From: Bacteroidota bacterium
GTDB lineage: Bacteria > Bacteroidota > Bacteroidia > Sphingobacteriales > Sphingobacteriaceae
Direction: 5' to 3'
Length of the DNA: 64,000 nucleotides
NCBI GenBank assembly: GCA_013286235.1
Contig: JABDGE010000002.1
Location: 1-64,000 of the forward strand
The notes below the pieces were generated by a model. It did no database searches and was not told where the DNA came from. It saw nothing but the letters and a program-made list of their open reading frames with translations. This document shows, in pieces, positions 56,375 through 64,000 of the stretch. The position numbers and the translations under genes are program-made. Every line of letters starts with the position of its first letter. The stretch's first letter is position 1.

Positions 56375-57091
56375 ATGAACAGCCACCAGGACAATGAAAT
56401 TAGAAAAGAGTTCCAGTTAGAGCGGATCATCTTTTTTAGCGATGCAGTTTTTGCAATTATCATCACCATCCTCGTGTTGGACATCCGGCTGCCGGAAGTA
56501 GTAAAATATGCTTCTGAAGCTGCAGCTAACACGGCATTTTTTAAGATCCTGCCCAAACTGCTTGGCTATATCATCACCTTTTATATCATCGGGGGCCTTT
56601 GGATGAAGCATTTACGCATGTTTAGCTTTTTGAAGGATTATAACATGCAATTGGTAGTTTTAAACCTGCTGTTTTTGTTGAGCGTATCCCTTTACCCTTT
56701 TGGCCAGTCGCTTTTCTTTAGCTCCGGAGATTTGATGCAATACCATTTGGGAGGCTACATTTATATCCTCATCGTCTATTTCAGCGTGTTTACCCAAACC
56801 CTCCTGGTTGGCTACCTCGTAATGAACAAAGCGGAACTTTGTGTTAAAATCGACAAGATTGAAACCGCCTTAAGATGGAAAACCATGAAAGTAAACTATT
56901 TCGCGATTCCTTTAATGTTCATTCTATTGTTTTGCACGGTGATGTTCAACTTCAGTAGCAGGGTTTTTTGGATAGCTGTGATAGTAAAGTTTGTGGTGAT
57001 GAAAGTGCTGGATTTTATTTACTACCGGCACTATAAAGAAGACAAAGTGAGCATGCTATCGTTTTTCCGCCGCATCAACAAGACGAGGTGA
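56375..57091 (+). CDS. TMEM175/DUF1211-family potassium channel-like protein
   Basis: 238 residues with six membrane segments. Helix 1 carries the family signature FSDAVFAIIITILVLDIRLP (FSD motif). Bacterial members form tetrameric K+ channels in the inner membrane. The Arg/Lys-rich end follows the last helix. Length is standard for single-repeat bacterial forms. It is divergent from the small membrane protein gene. Confidence 0.88.
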   Translation: MNSHQDNEIRKEFQLERIIFFSDAVFAIIITILVLDIRLPEVVKYASEAAANTAFFKILPKLLGYIITFYIIGGLWMKHLRMFSFLKDYNMQLVVLNLLFLLSVSLYPFGQSLFFSSGDLMQYHLGGYIYILIVYFSVFTQTLLVGYLVMNKAELCVKIDKIETALRWKTMKVNYFAIPLMFILLFCTVMFNFSSRVFWIAVIVKFVVMKVLDFIYYRHYKEDKVSMLSFFRRINKTR

Positions 57092-57193
57092 GCGGTGGAT
57101 AGTGAGTTGACCGCCTACTGCCACTTCCTTCTTCCTTCCTGGTTCTTGATTCTTGGTTCTTCCTCCTGCCACTGCCACTCCCCTATTCACACA

Positions 57194-57263
57194 CTGCCTA
57201 CTCACCACTCACTACTGCCTACTGGAAACTGCCCACTGCCCACTGCCTACTGCCAACTCACTA
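57194..57263. repeat. Ten-unit heptanucleotide tract overlapping a stop codon
   Basis: CTGCCTA, CTCACCA, CTCACTA, CTGCCTA, CTGGAAA, CTGCCCA twice, CTGCCTA, CTGCCAA, CTCACTA. The last unit contains the TAG stop (minus strand, 57261-57263) of the peptidase gene. A related short tract with TTCTTGA TTCTTGG lies at 57147-57165. Confidence 0.92.
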
Positions 57264-57824
57264 CCTCCCCGTTTCAGCATCCGGCACTTCCACTATTGAA
57301 CCGCAGCGCGAAAAGTATTTGTAAGTATAGGGGTCGTGAAGCTTTGTTATCGTGACGCCTTTGGTGGTACTGGCATGCACATAATACCCGTTTTGCAGGT
57401 AAACACCCACATGACTGAATTTTTTGCCATCATAGTCAAAAAACAACAGGTCGCCTTCAACCAGTTCTTCCTCGTATTTCCGTTTGATCACGTTGATCTG
57501 CTGGCTGGTAGATCTCGGAATATTGATATTAAACACCTGTTGCTCCAGGAGTTGAGCCAGCCCTGAACAATCTATACCATCTTTGTCCTGCCCGCCGAAA
57601 AGGTATGGCGTACCCATCCAATTATCCACAAATTCGTAAAGCCTTCCATTTTGGATATCGCTTTCATTAACACCCAGCATGGCGGAGTACTTTTCGGCAA
57701 TGCTTTGCTGTGGCTTTACAACTTCGCCGGGTTCACCGCGCATGGCCGCTTTCCTGGTGTGACAGGATGACAACGCCACAACACATGCAATTAAAATACA
57801 GTGGGGTAAATGTATCTTTTTCAT
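57261..57824 (-). CDS. NlpC/P60-family lipoprotein peptidase
   Basis: 187 residues from ATG 57824 (MKKIHLPHC); another ATG is two codons upstream. A lipobox (ALSSC) marks an outer-membrane or periplasmic lipoprotein. The catalytic Cys is in GIDCSGLAQLL, the His in FSHVGVYLQ, and the third residue is probably the His in YYVHAST. The family cleaves D-Glu-diaminopimelate bonds in peptidoglycan. It stands alone, with its stop codon inside a heptamer tract. Confidence 0.92.
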   Translation of the reverse strand: MKKIHLPHCILIACVVALSSCHTRKAAMRGEPGEVVKPQQSIAEKYSAMLGVNESDIQNGRLYEFVDNWMGTPYLFGGQDKDGIDCSGLAQLLEQQVFNINIPRSTSQQINVIKRKYEEELVEGDLLFFDYDGKKFSHVGVYLQNGYYVHASTTKGVTITKLHDPYTYKYFSRCGSIVEVPDAETGR

Positions 57825-57981
57825 CTCCATAAATGTACATGTAAAGCTAGCTTTGAAGTACAGGTTATTTTGAACATCCTAACATGCCGGTCAGCATATC
57901 CACACATTTGGAGATCCCATATCTCAGCGAACTATGAATTAAACAACAACTACTACTGCCACCGCTATATTCCTCCTCCGG

Positions 57982-58009
57982 CTATGAACTATGAGCCATG
58001 AATCATGAA
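57982..58009. repeat. Heptanucleotide tract CTATGAA/CTATGAG/CCATGAA/TCATGAA
   Basis: Four exact-register 7-mers, followed by CTACTGCTACTGGCACTGCCACT in 6-bp register up to the DUF3820 gene end. Confidence 0.85.
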
Positions 58010-58041
58010 CCTACTGCTACTGGCACTGCCACTTAACACAC

Positions 58042-58284
58042 CTATCCCCTTTTTTTCACCGCCAGCCTTATTGGTTCAAGTAATTTCGTCAGTCCATTAA
58101 CTTTAATTTCATAAGCCGTCCCCAGCAGCATGCCTATCTTGCCGGGTGGAAAACCTTTGGTTTGCAGCCACTCCAGGTAATAAACCGGCAGATCGCAGAT
58201 GAGTGTGCCTTTGTATTTCCCGTAGGGCATTTTTGTTTGAACCAGCTCCACCAGGATATTGGAGTCGGGCGTAATGTTTTCCAT
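58042..58284 (-). CDS. DUF3820 family protein
   Basis: 80 residues. MPYGKYKGTLICDLPVYYLEWLQTKGFPPGKIGMLL is the DUF3820 signature (small cytoplasmic protein, PFGKYKG...YL.W motif), seen alone or fused to exonucleases such as the gene at 50913-51986. Function not established. TACTTTTA lies 6 nt upstream, a near match to the -7 consensus. Confidence 0.85.
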   Translation of the reverse strand: MENITPDSNILVELVQTKMPYGKYKGTLICDLPVYYLEWLQTKGFPPGKIGMLLGTAYEIKVNGLTKLLEPIRLAVKKRG

Positions 58285-58889
58285 TGGATAAAAGTAAGTG
58301 TTTTAAGAACTTGCAGATGTGTTTTTTACTGCGGGAATTCAGAAGAATTTCGTTAGAACCAAGTTCCCTCCCTCGGGAGGGGTGCGGCTGCCCGTGAAGT
58401 GGCGGGGAGGGGTTTCTCCGCCAAACCGGGTGAATGAATTCACTTGGGCGCTCCGAATCAATGAAAAAATTTGTCACAACCAAAGGTCCCTCCCCGGGGA
58501 ACAATCTCGCTAATTCAGGCTGGTTAATAGCGAATGTCGATTCAATGTCGTCTACTTAAGAAAAATCAAAATTTTTACCGTCTTTTTTGCTTGCAAAAGA
58601 GAGGGTGGACGAGTCCCAACCGAAGGTCGGGATCTGGGTGAGTAGTCGGAGCGCGTTCATTACTACCCGCAAATCCGCATTCACCTTCCCACTCCGCAAT
58701 CGGCATTCCGATAGCTATTGGGAGCGACTTAAGCATTCGCTCCCATTCGTGAAATTCGTTCTAATTCGTGAAATTCGTGTCAATCAAAATCCGAAATCCA
58801 ATTCATTTCCGCCTCTCATTTTTTATATCTGACACTCCACAAACACAATGCTGTAAACATCGTTATAACTTTACCTTTATAAAAAAAAT
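58285..58889. repeat. 605-nt intergenic region with palindromic repeats, no gene accepted
   Basis: 58368-58419 contains CCCTCCCTCGGGAGGGG and further GC-rich words able to fold. GTCCCAACCGAAGGTCGGGA lies near 58614. An imperfect GATAGCTATTGGGA palindrome is at 58707-58723. ATTCGTGAAATTCGT repeats at about 58745-58780 match the words at 2161-2193. Open frames here look like translated repeats. Confidence 0.7.
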
Positions 58890-59111
58890 ATGAACCGGCA
58901 ATTTGAAACAAAACTAAAAAGTCCGCAAGGATCGGTAGATGGTGTAGTTACTGAAAAGAACGCAGATGGCACTGCCTGGGAATTTAAATCGATAGACGGC
59001 ACTTTGCACCTCGTTATCGCCAGGGATGAAGAAGGCGAATGGCAGCGCATCGGCGGTACGGAGCCCTATCTGTCGGCCTGGATTGACGAGCTCGCCGCAA
59101 AAGTTGAATAA
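58890..59111 (+). CDS. Small conserved-looking protein upstream of the aldo/keto reductase
   Basis: 73 residues: MNRQFETKLKSPQGSVDGVVTEKNADGT start, then beta strands with TLHLVIARDEEGEWQRIGGTEPYLSAWIDELAAKVE. A mixed alpha/beta cytoplasmic protein; no family recognised. It ends 18 nt before the reductase gene, so an operon is likely. A TACCTTTA sequence (one mismatch to TAnnTTTG) ends 11 nt before the ATG. Confidence 0.75.
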   Translation: MNRQFETKLKSPQGSVDGVVTEKNADGTAWEFKSIDGTLHLVIARDEEGEWQRIGGTEPYLSAWIDELAAKVE

Positions 59112-59129
59112 AAAATCCCGCAATACCTT

Positions 59130-60089
59130 ATGGAAAAAAGAGAAATTGGAACTTCCGGCCTGAAGGTTTACCCTTTTGCCCTTGGGGGCAACCCATTTGG
59201 CTGGACAATAGACGAAAAACAATCCTTTACTGTCCTCGACGGCTTTGTGGATGCCGGGCTGGATTTTATCGATACGGCAGATGTGTATTCTTCCTGGGTA
59301 CCCGGCAATAAAGGCGGCGAATCGGAAACAATCATTGGTAACTGGTTAAAGAAGTCAGGTAAACGCGATAAAGTGATCATTGCAACCAAGGTTGGCAAGC
59401 CGATGGGCGAAGGAAAAAAAGGCTTGTCGTGCAAGTACATTACCCGGGCGGTTGAGGCATCCCTTAAAAGACTGCAAACAGATTACATTGATTTGTACCA
59501 ATCGCACGAGGATGATAAGGATACACCGCTCCCCGAAACCATGGAGGCCTTTGATGCCTTGATAAAACAGGGCAAAGTGCGGGTTTTGGGCGCGTCCAAC
59601 TATGACGGACCGCGACTAAGGGAAGCGCTCGAAATTAGTAAAGAACACGGCCTGGCCGCTTACCGGTGCCTGCAGCCGGAATATAACCTGTATGCGCGCG
59701 AACAATATGAAAAAGAACTCGAACCGATTTGCCGTGAGCGGCAGTTGGGTGTGATTAGCTACTATTCGCTGGCGAGCGGCTTTCTGACAGGGAAATACCG
59801 CTCGGAACACGACCTGTCGCAAAGCGCCCGTGGCCAGGGGGTAAAGAAATTTTTAAACCCCAGGGGATATAAAATCTTAGCCGCGCTGGACAAAGTGTCC
59901 GCCGAACATGACGTATCCCAGGCTACGATTGCCCTGGCATGGGTAATCGCCCGGCCGGGCATTACCGCGCCGATTGCAAGCGCTACGAGTATTTCCCAGT
60001 TGAGTGAACTGGTGAAAGCGGTTGATGTTGAGTTGAGCGGAGAAGAGATCGATGTGCTGAATAAAGCAAGTAGTTATTCACATGTCTAA
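59130..60089 (+). CDS. Aldo/keto reductase
   Basis: 319 residues, a full (beta/alpha)8 barrel. The catalytic tetrad is visible: Asp and Tyr in DTADVYSSW (near 50), Lys in VIIATKVGKP (near 88) and His in LYQSHEDD (near 128). NPRGYKILAALD and IAPIASATSISQL belong to the NADPH-binding end. It reduces aldehydes or ketones in the cytoplasm; the natural substrate is unknown. Confidence 0.94.
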   Translation: MEKREIGTSGLKVYPFALGGNPFGWTIDEKQSFTVLDGFVDAGLDFIDTADVYSSWVPGNKGGESETIIGNWLKKSGKRDKVIIATKVGKPMGEGKKGLSCKYITRAVEASLKRLQTDYIDLYQSHEDDKDTPLPETMEAFDALIKQGKVRVLGASNYDGPRLREALEISKEHGLAAYRCLQPEYNLYAREQYEKELEPICRERQLGVISYYSLASGFLTGKYRSEHDLSQSARGQGVKKFLNPRGYKILAALDKVSAEHDVSQATIALAWVIARPGITAPIASATSISQLSELVKAVDVELSGEEIDVLNKASSYSHV

Positions 60090-60190
60090 CTAAGATTCGC
60101 AGGATTTGTTGATTGCGGGATTTACTAAAAAGGAGCTGTATAACGCTTTGGATGGTGCCCAATGTCATTAGTCGAAATCTCATAGGTCTG

Positions 60191-60490
60191 AATTTCATGG
60201 TGTCAATAAGAAGTCGATGTAATTCTCGTCCCAAAAATGAAAAGTCTCCCCTAAATTTAGGGTCCAAAGGGCTCCTGTGGAGGAGGTCCGGGGGGTAAAC
60301 GGACAAAAGCCCCCTCCTGGTGGTTGTGTCCCCACAACCACTGTCCTACGTTTCATTTTTGTTCCTGAAGCCCCTTCCAGGGTTTTGAGCGAAAACAAAT
60401 CATTTAACAAACGAAATTTCATGGTTCCTGTAAAGAAACCGATATAATTTTCTTGTCCCAAAAATGAAAAGTCTCCCCTAAATTTAGGGG
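60191..60490. repeat. Direct repeat pair around 542-nt gene-free space
   Basis: 60191-60262 and 60415-60490 share AATTTCATGG at the start and TCCCAAAAATGAAAAGTC plus CCCCTAAATTTAGGG at the end. The 150 nt between them contain GC-rich hairpin words (CCCCCTCCTGGTGG, GTGTCCCCACAACC). No gene is supported between 60090 and 60631. Confidence 0.8.
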
Positions 60491-60631
60491 AGATTTAGAG
60501 GGGTAAAAAGGATAGGCTATTAGTGTTGGAAATCTTGTCTTCCAAAATATTGTCCGCACAAAATATCATCGAACACAAAAAAAGGCCGCCTTACGGCAGC
60601 CCCTTTCAGCATATATATATTAATCGACAAT

Positions 60632-61330
60632 TTAGAATTTTGACATTCTGCGGCTGGCGCCATTTTGCTGGTTGTTTTGAGCAAAATGCTCGCTTCCGCC
60701 GCGGGTGTCCTGGCTGCGGTTGTCATACCGTTGGCCATTGTTATTTTGTGGTGCAGGCCTGTTGGCATTACCCCGGTTAAACTGAACCGGTTGTGCCGGC
60801 CTTTCGGGACCACGGTTATAAGTATTCTGTGCATTGTCCCTAAAGCCCTGGTTGGCGTAACCAGCGTTCGCATGGTTATTATAGTTATTCCGGGCAAATT
60901 CCGCAACCTGGTGGCCATTATACCTCGACCTGTAAAAGTTGTCGTTCAGGTAGGGGCGTGCGGATCTCACTTCAAACCTGCGGGCGGTCCTCCAGTCAAA
61001 GTTTTGGTATGCACCGGGCAGGTAAGCGGCGGAGATCCAGATGTTGCCGTCAAAATAAAAATAACACTGGTCGGTAACATCGTAGTAGGCGTCAACATCC
61101 GGCAAATAGTAGTAGTCATCGGCTGTAGTATCGTAAGCGGGAGCCTGGTCCTGGTAGTAACTATCGGCAGGCTGTACGTAAGCCACTGGTTGTACCACTA
61201 CCGGGGGAGCGGCTATAATTACCCGGGGAGCGTGAAAACGGAAACCGACATGGAAACCGATCTGCGCATCAGCGGTGTTATAAGCTAACCCGCTTAATGC
61301 TATTGCTGATAATATAAATAACTTTTTCAT
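60632..61330 (-). CDS. Exported Asn/Gln/Tyr-rich protein
   Basis: 232 residues with a signal peptide ending at NTADAQ. A short hydrophobic Pro/Val segment (APPVVVQPVAYVQP) is followed by Tyr/Asp-rich and then Asn/Gln/Arg-rich low-complexity sequence (NNYNNHANAGYANQGF, NRPAPQNNNGQRYDNR). WISAAYLPGAYQNFDWRTARRF is the only ordered-looking motif, seen in small Bacteroidota envelope proteins of unknown function. Probably periplasmic or outer-surface. Confidence 0.78.
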   Translation of the reverse strand: MKKLFILSAIALSGLAYNTADAQIGFHVGFRFHAPRVIIAAPPVVVQPVAYVQPADSYYQDQAPAYDTTADDYYYLPDVDAYYDVTDQCYFYFDGNIWISAAYLPGAYQNFDWRTARRFEVRSARPYLNDNFYRSRYNGHQVAEFARNNYNNHANAGYANQGFRDNAQNTYNRGPERPAQPVQFNRGNANRPAPQNNNGQRYDNRSQDTRGGSEHFAQNNQQNGASRRMSKF

Positions 61331-62039
61331 TGTCTTAATTTTTAAAGCCTCCTGAAACTTTAACCGGCTTTTTTGTATGTTTTAATCGCCGGTATTTTTT
61401 CGTTTCAGTTATAGTTAAGACGGAAGAAAAAATAAAAAGTTTAACCGATACAGACTATAATTCTTATATATTATATAAATATGAAATTATATACCGAATA
61501 CTATCAATTAAACAGAATTATATTTTAAACAGATATCATCGGTTTGTCACAGACGATATTTTATATGCTTTTGGGGGTAAAGATTTTTCGCAGGTTTTTT
61601 AGTTCTACATCGTTCCGGCTAACCCAGTCTATTCGGAAACAGCATGTTGGCCCAAACTCCCTGCCAACGGGTTTAAGATTATCCATGGAATTAATGCGAT
61701 TAGGGGCACAAATAGGACATCGAACGTTACTCCCCATTGCGCCGTTAGGTGCAAAATATCGGTAGAGAATTATCAAAAAAGAGAATAGCGTGCCGTCAGG
61801 TGCGCAACATACCGAAGCGGCATTTCCTTCGCCTTTGGTGGTGTTATCACCATAGATGTTCGGAAGATTTGCAAACCGCCAGATGCCTTAAAACGACGAA
61901 AGGTTCGGGTAGTGACAACATTCACCTATGACACATCCCTGCGCCTCTCAAGAGAGGAGCCCATCGCAACTATCCTTATGGAGCTTTTTTCCATCTTCCG
62001 AACAGGTGTGGTGTTATCACCAACAAATCAGTCCCTGAC
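61331..62039. repeat. 709-nt gene-free region with dispersed repeats and a MITE-like structure
   Basis: 61331-61540 is AT-rich. From 61741, GCGCCGTTAGGTGC and, about 50 nt later, GTGCCGTCAGGTGC form an imperfect direct repeat. At 61839-62022 a unit has 14-bp direct repeats TGGTGTTATCACCA at both ends (61839-61852, 62009-62022) and inner inverted repeats GTTCGGAAGAT / ATCTTCCGAAC (61858-61868, 61993-62003). No coding frame is supported. Confidence 0.75.
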
Positions 62040-62585
62040 TTAGTCTCCCCGAACGTGTACATATTGTCCTTTCGTCATCTTCAATCTATTAAAAAAACAA
62101 TCTATTATATTTGCATCAGGGTATTCGGAGTAGACAAGAATGATTGTGTCTTGTTCTTTTAACAAAACAAAAATCGTTAGCGCTTCCATTAAAAAAGCAC
62201 CGTTCGCCCGAGATTTAATAATGTTTATTGCTCTGCCCATGTTTTTTTTCGATCGGAAACCTATTTCTACCATTACCCAACTAACGCCATTGCTTTTATC
62301 ATCAGAGATTATTTCTGATGAACTCTTCTCTAAAAAACTGTATTTATTAAAAATGCTGGTCTCTAACGCCCGATTTAAATACAAAATCGTGAATTCGTTT
62401 GAGAGGGCAACATTTTTTAAACTATACTGATTTCCTCTATTCAAACAATTTTGTTTGAAGTCATCAATCAATCGCCTTAAATGTCCATGCCCGACAACGC
62501 CAAAGCGCGATGTATCAGTAATGACCTGAGCTTGTGATTTTGCATAAATCAGTAAAATAATAAAAGCCGCAATCAAAATTTTCAT
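62040..62585 (-). CDS. Exported protein of unknown function
   Basis: 181 residues from MKILIAAF; an ATG three codons upstream is in frame. A signal peptide ends at AKSQAQ. The rest is mixed, with GVVGHGHLRRLIDDFKQNCLN and ISDDKSNGVSWVMVEIGFRSKKNMGRAINIIKS. Family not recognised. It is more AT-rich than its neighbours and sits directly beside the MITE-like structure, so it may be acquired DNA. Confidence 0.65.
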   Translation of the reverse strand: MKILIAAFIILLIYAKSQAQVITDTSRFGVVGHGHLRRLIDDFKQNCLNRGNQYSLKNVALSNEFTILYLNRALETSIFNKYSFLEKSSSEIISDDKSNGVSWVMVEIGFRSKKNMGRAINIIKSRANGAFLMEALTIFVLLKEQDTIILVYSEYPDANIIDCFFNRLKMTKGQYVHVRGD

Positions 62586-62739
62586 AGGCGCCATTTTAGG
62601 GTTATCATAGAATTGCTTATAGAGGGGGTAGCTTCGGTTTCTTCTATCCTGGCGCGGGTCTGACGAACATGCTAAAGGCGCGTAGACGACCTCGTGCCCC
62701 GCAGACAGGCAATAAATTATGCCAGTCCAACGCTAACAA

Positions 62740-63387
62740 CTATTGATTTGTCGCGGGTGCAGGTGTTGTCGCTGGAGCTTGTGTAGATGTCGGCGGCGTT
62801 TGTGCAGGAGTTGTAGCTGGTGCCGCAGCGGGCGTTTGCGCAGGACTGGCAGCCGGAACTTGCGCAGTAACAGGACCTTGTGTTGGCGCTGCCGGCGGCG
62901 CTTGCGCACTTGCTGCAGCAGGAGCCTGGGCGGGTGTTGCGGCCGGTGCAGCGTTATTGTTCTTTTTTCCAAAAGGCAGTTTACTCAAAACCGACCCACT
63001 TGATTGCGGCACAACCACGCCATTATTCCAGTTAACCACGCCCGTTAAATCGCCTTTCCGGTTCCAGGTCTTCCAAACGCCATCTTTCAGGCCTTTTTTA
63101 AACGCTCCCTGTACTTTAAGATTTTTGTCGGGATAATACGCCGCGTAATTACCGTTGAGCAGTTGTCCGTTAAAGCCCCCCTGGGTGGAATGGATGCTAT
63201 TAGGGATATACCAATAATAATAGCGGTCATTTAGTATCTTCGGATCGGATTTGGATGGCAATATCTCAGCTTGTACCGTTTGGCCGGTATCTGCGATGGT
63301 GACCTTGGTATCGTCATACGCAAAAGGGCGCTGGGCGTAGGCTTTGCCTAAAACCAGCAAAAAAATAAGGGGTAATAGCTTTTTCAT
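62740..63387 (-). CDS. Exported MORN-like protein with Ala/Pro/Gln-rich tail
   Basis: 215 residues from MKKLLPLI; an ATG three codons upstream is in frame. A signal peptide ends at KAYAQ. Residues about 70-125 have MORN-type elements (GGFNGQLLNGNYAAYYPDKNLKVQGAFKKGLKDGVWKTWNRKGDL). After 140 comes a low-complexity tail of APAATPAQAP-type repeats to the end, probably a flexible linker. Function unknown; MORN-like proteins of this kind are common in Bacteroidota envelopes. Confidence 0.8.
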   Translation of the reverse strand: MKKLLPLIFLLVLGKAYAQRPFAYDDTKVTIADTGQTVQAEILPSKSDPKILNDRYYYWYIPNSIHSTQGGFNGQLLNGNYAAYYPDKNLKVQGAFKKGLKDGVWKTWNRKGDLTGVVNWNNGVVVPQSSGSVLSKLPFGKKNNNAAPAATPAQAPAAASAQAPPAAPTQGPVTAQVPAASPAQTPAAAPATTPAQTPPTSTQAPATTPAPATNQ

Positions 63388-63396
63388 GGCAGACAT

Positions 63397-63716
63397 TTTC
63401 TTCGTGTAAATTTAGCTATTCCGTAGGTAATGAGCGCATTCCGGCCGCCGCTACTTTTCAACTTATCAACATCCTAATGACTCATACCAGGGGCCGGGCC
63501 TGGACGGCGGATGCAATTCACCCACCAGCCACCATTGACCAACTCACCACTGCAAACTGGAAACTGCAAGCTGCCTGCTTACTCCCTCTGCCAACTGCTA
63601 CTGCTACTGCCACTCACAATTCACCACTCACCACAATAACTGTCACTTTTACACTACAAACACCCGTGTAACTATTTTTGTACAAAACATATTCCCGTAT
63701 TTGTTGCAGATTGATT
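63397..63716. repeat. Intergenic region with heptamer tract
   Basis: From 63543: CTCACCA, CTGCAAA, CTGGAAA, CTGCAAG, CTGCCTG, CTTACTC, then CTGCTA words to about 63645, related to the 57194-57263 tract. TATTTTTG at 63673-63680 is a second possible -7 element. No gene was accepted. Confidence 0.8.
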
Positions 63717-63724
63717 TAACTTTG
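63717..63724 (+). promoter_or_regulatory. -7 element TAACTTTG for the last gene
   Basis: Exact TAnnTTTG match, 20 nt upstream of the ATG at 63745. Confidence 0.6.
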
Positions 63725-63744
63725 AATATTAAACGCTTTATACC

Positions 63745-64000
63745 ATGAAAATCAAGAAATTATTCGTCTTATTGCTGCCGGCTTTAGCTGTATTTGGATT
63801 GATTGTCTTTAATGCCTGCAAGGACGCAAACAAACCCGCCAACAGCGACAATGCCGGGCTCACGCTGGAGCCGGGCTTTTCGGCTGTTGCCGTAGCGGAA
63901 AAACTTGGCAGCGCACGCCACCTTGTTATTACCCCCGAAAATGATATTTATGTTCACCTTGCCAACCCCGTGCACGGCAAAGGCATATTGGTTTTGCACA
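63745..64000 (+). CDS. Sorbosone dehydrogenase-like lipoprotein, N-terminal part (runs off the window)
   Basis: 85 residues are visible. A lipobox region (VFNACKDANKP, Cys25) marks a lipoprotein. GLTLEPGFSAVAVAEKLGSARHLVITPENDIYVHL is the start of a beta-propeller domain of the PQQ-dependent glucose/sorbosone dehydrogenase type, found in the periplasm of many Bacteroidota. The catalytic part is beyond the window, so activity cannot be judged. Confidence 0.75.
   Translation, partial: MKIKKLFVLLLPALAVFGLIVFNACKDANKPANSDNAGLTLEPGFSAVAVAEKLGSARHLVITPENDIYVHLANPVHGKGILVLH

Noticed and set aside
57194-57263. Possible CRISPR-like array because of repeated CTGCCTA words
   Set aside because: Units are 7 bp with no spacers; there are no cas genes in the window.
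58109-58504. 131-residue minus-strand frame overlapping the DUF3820 gene
   Set aside because: It is a shadow of the DUF3820 gene joined to GC-rich intergenic repeats.
61561-61776. 71-residue minus-strand frame with CPICAPNRINSMDNLKPVG
   Set aside because: It is the translation of a dispersed intergenic repeat; no start signal and no family features.

Overview
The window looks like chromosomal DNA of a Sphingobacteriaceae-type member of the Bacteroidota, most like Mucilaginibacter. This is inferred from content, not from a database search. The evidence is a secreted protein with a C-terminal type IX secretion sorting domain, DUF4249 and DUF3857 proteins, TlpA/DUF4369 lipoproteins, start codons mostly lacking Shine-Dalgarno sequences, and many copies of the Bacteroidota -7 promoter element TAnnTTTG. 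No phage, plasmid, rRNA, CRISPR array or intact insertion sequence was seen.

Layout. 1-10.4 kb: end of a Lys/Ala-rich protein, a PhoB-like regulator, a TlpA-type thiol lipoprotein, gatB, alaS, a MerR-type regulator, a ComEC-like channel and a small exported protein. 10.5-13.9 kb: a leftward coupled operon (cation diffusion facilitator, Nudix hydrolase, bioA, ferritin-like diiron protein). 14-16.7 kb: a tandem duplication of a DUF4249 lipoprotein gene that also copied a piece of the transporter gene. 17-18.8 kb: aspartate aminotransferase and a small exported protein. 18.9-28.3 kb: an accessory leftward cluster with three AhpD-like proteins, an MFS transporter, a MetE-like protein, a DUF3179 protein, an FG-GAP/ASPIC propeller protein and two members of an unrecognised family. 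28.6-32.7 kb: tRNA-Ser(GCU) and a 1271-residue protein with two predicted seven-bladed YVTN propellers. 33.1-36 kb: a frameshifted rifampin phosphotransferase gene and a small RpoA-CTD-like protein, both with strong Shine-Dalgarno sequences that suggest transfer. 36-45 kb: 7TM-HD phosphodiesterase, SPFH protein with a small ribbon-helix-helix partner, thiolase, a PemK/MazF-like toxin with an unfamiliar 144-residue partner, peptide transporter and polyprenyl-phosphate glycosyltransferase. 45.3-64 kb: ruvB, an oxidoreductase, a deacetylase, queG, an exonuclease, a DUF3857 pair (one apparently inactive), a TMEM175-like channel, an NlpC/P60 peptidase, an aldo/keto reductase and small exported proteins, ending in a truncated sorbosone-dehydrogenase-like lipoprotein.

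The most striking feature is between the genes. Many intergenic spaces are filled with degenerate tandem repeats that keep a strict 7-bp period (8 bp in one region) while using different sequence words. Several run over stop codons, and two lie inside the alaS and bioA reading frames. An 18-bp palindrome built on CCGATAGCTATCGG recurs six times, once inside a gene, and an 84-bp repeat with codon-like substitutions occurs three times within 10 kb. A second theme is -7 elements placed 3-7 nt from start codons (alaS, MerR gene, toxin operon, queG, a 41-residue membrane protein), suggesting leaderless mRNAs.
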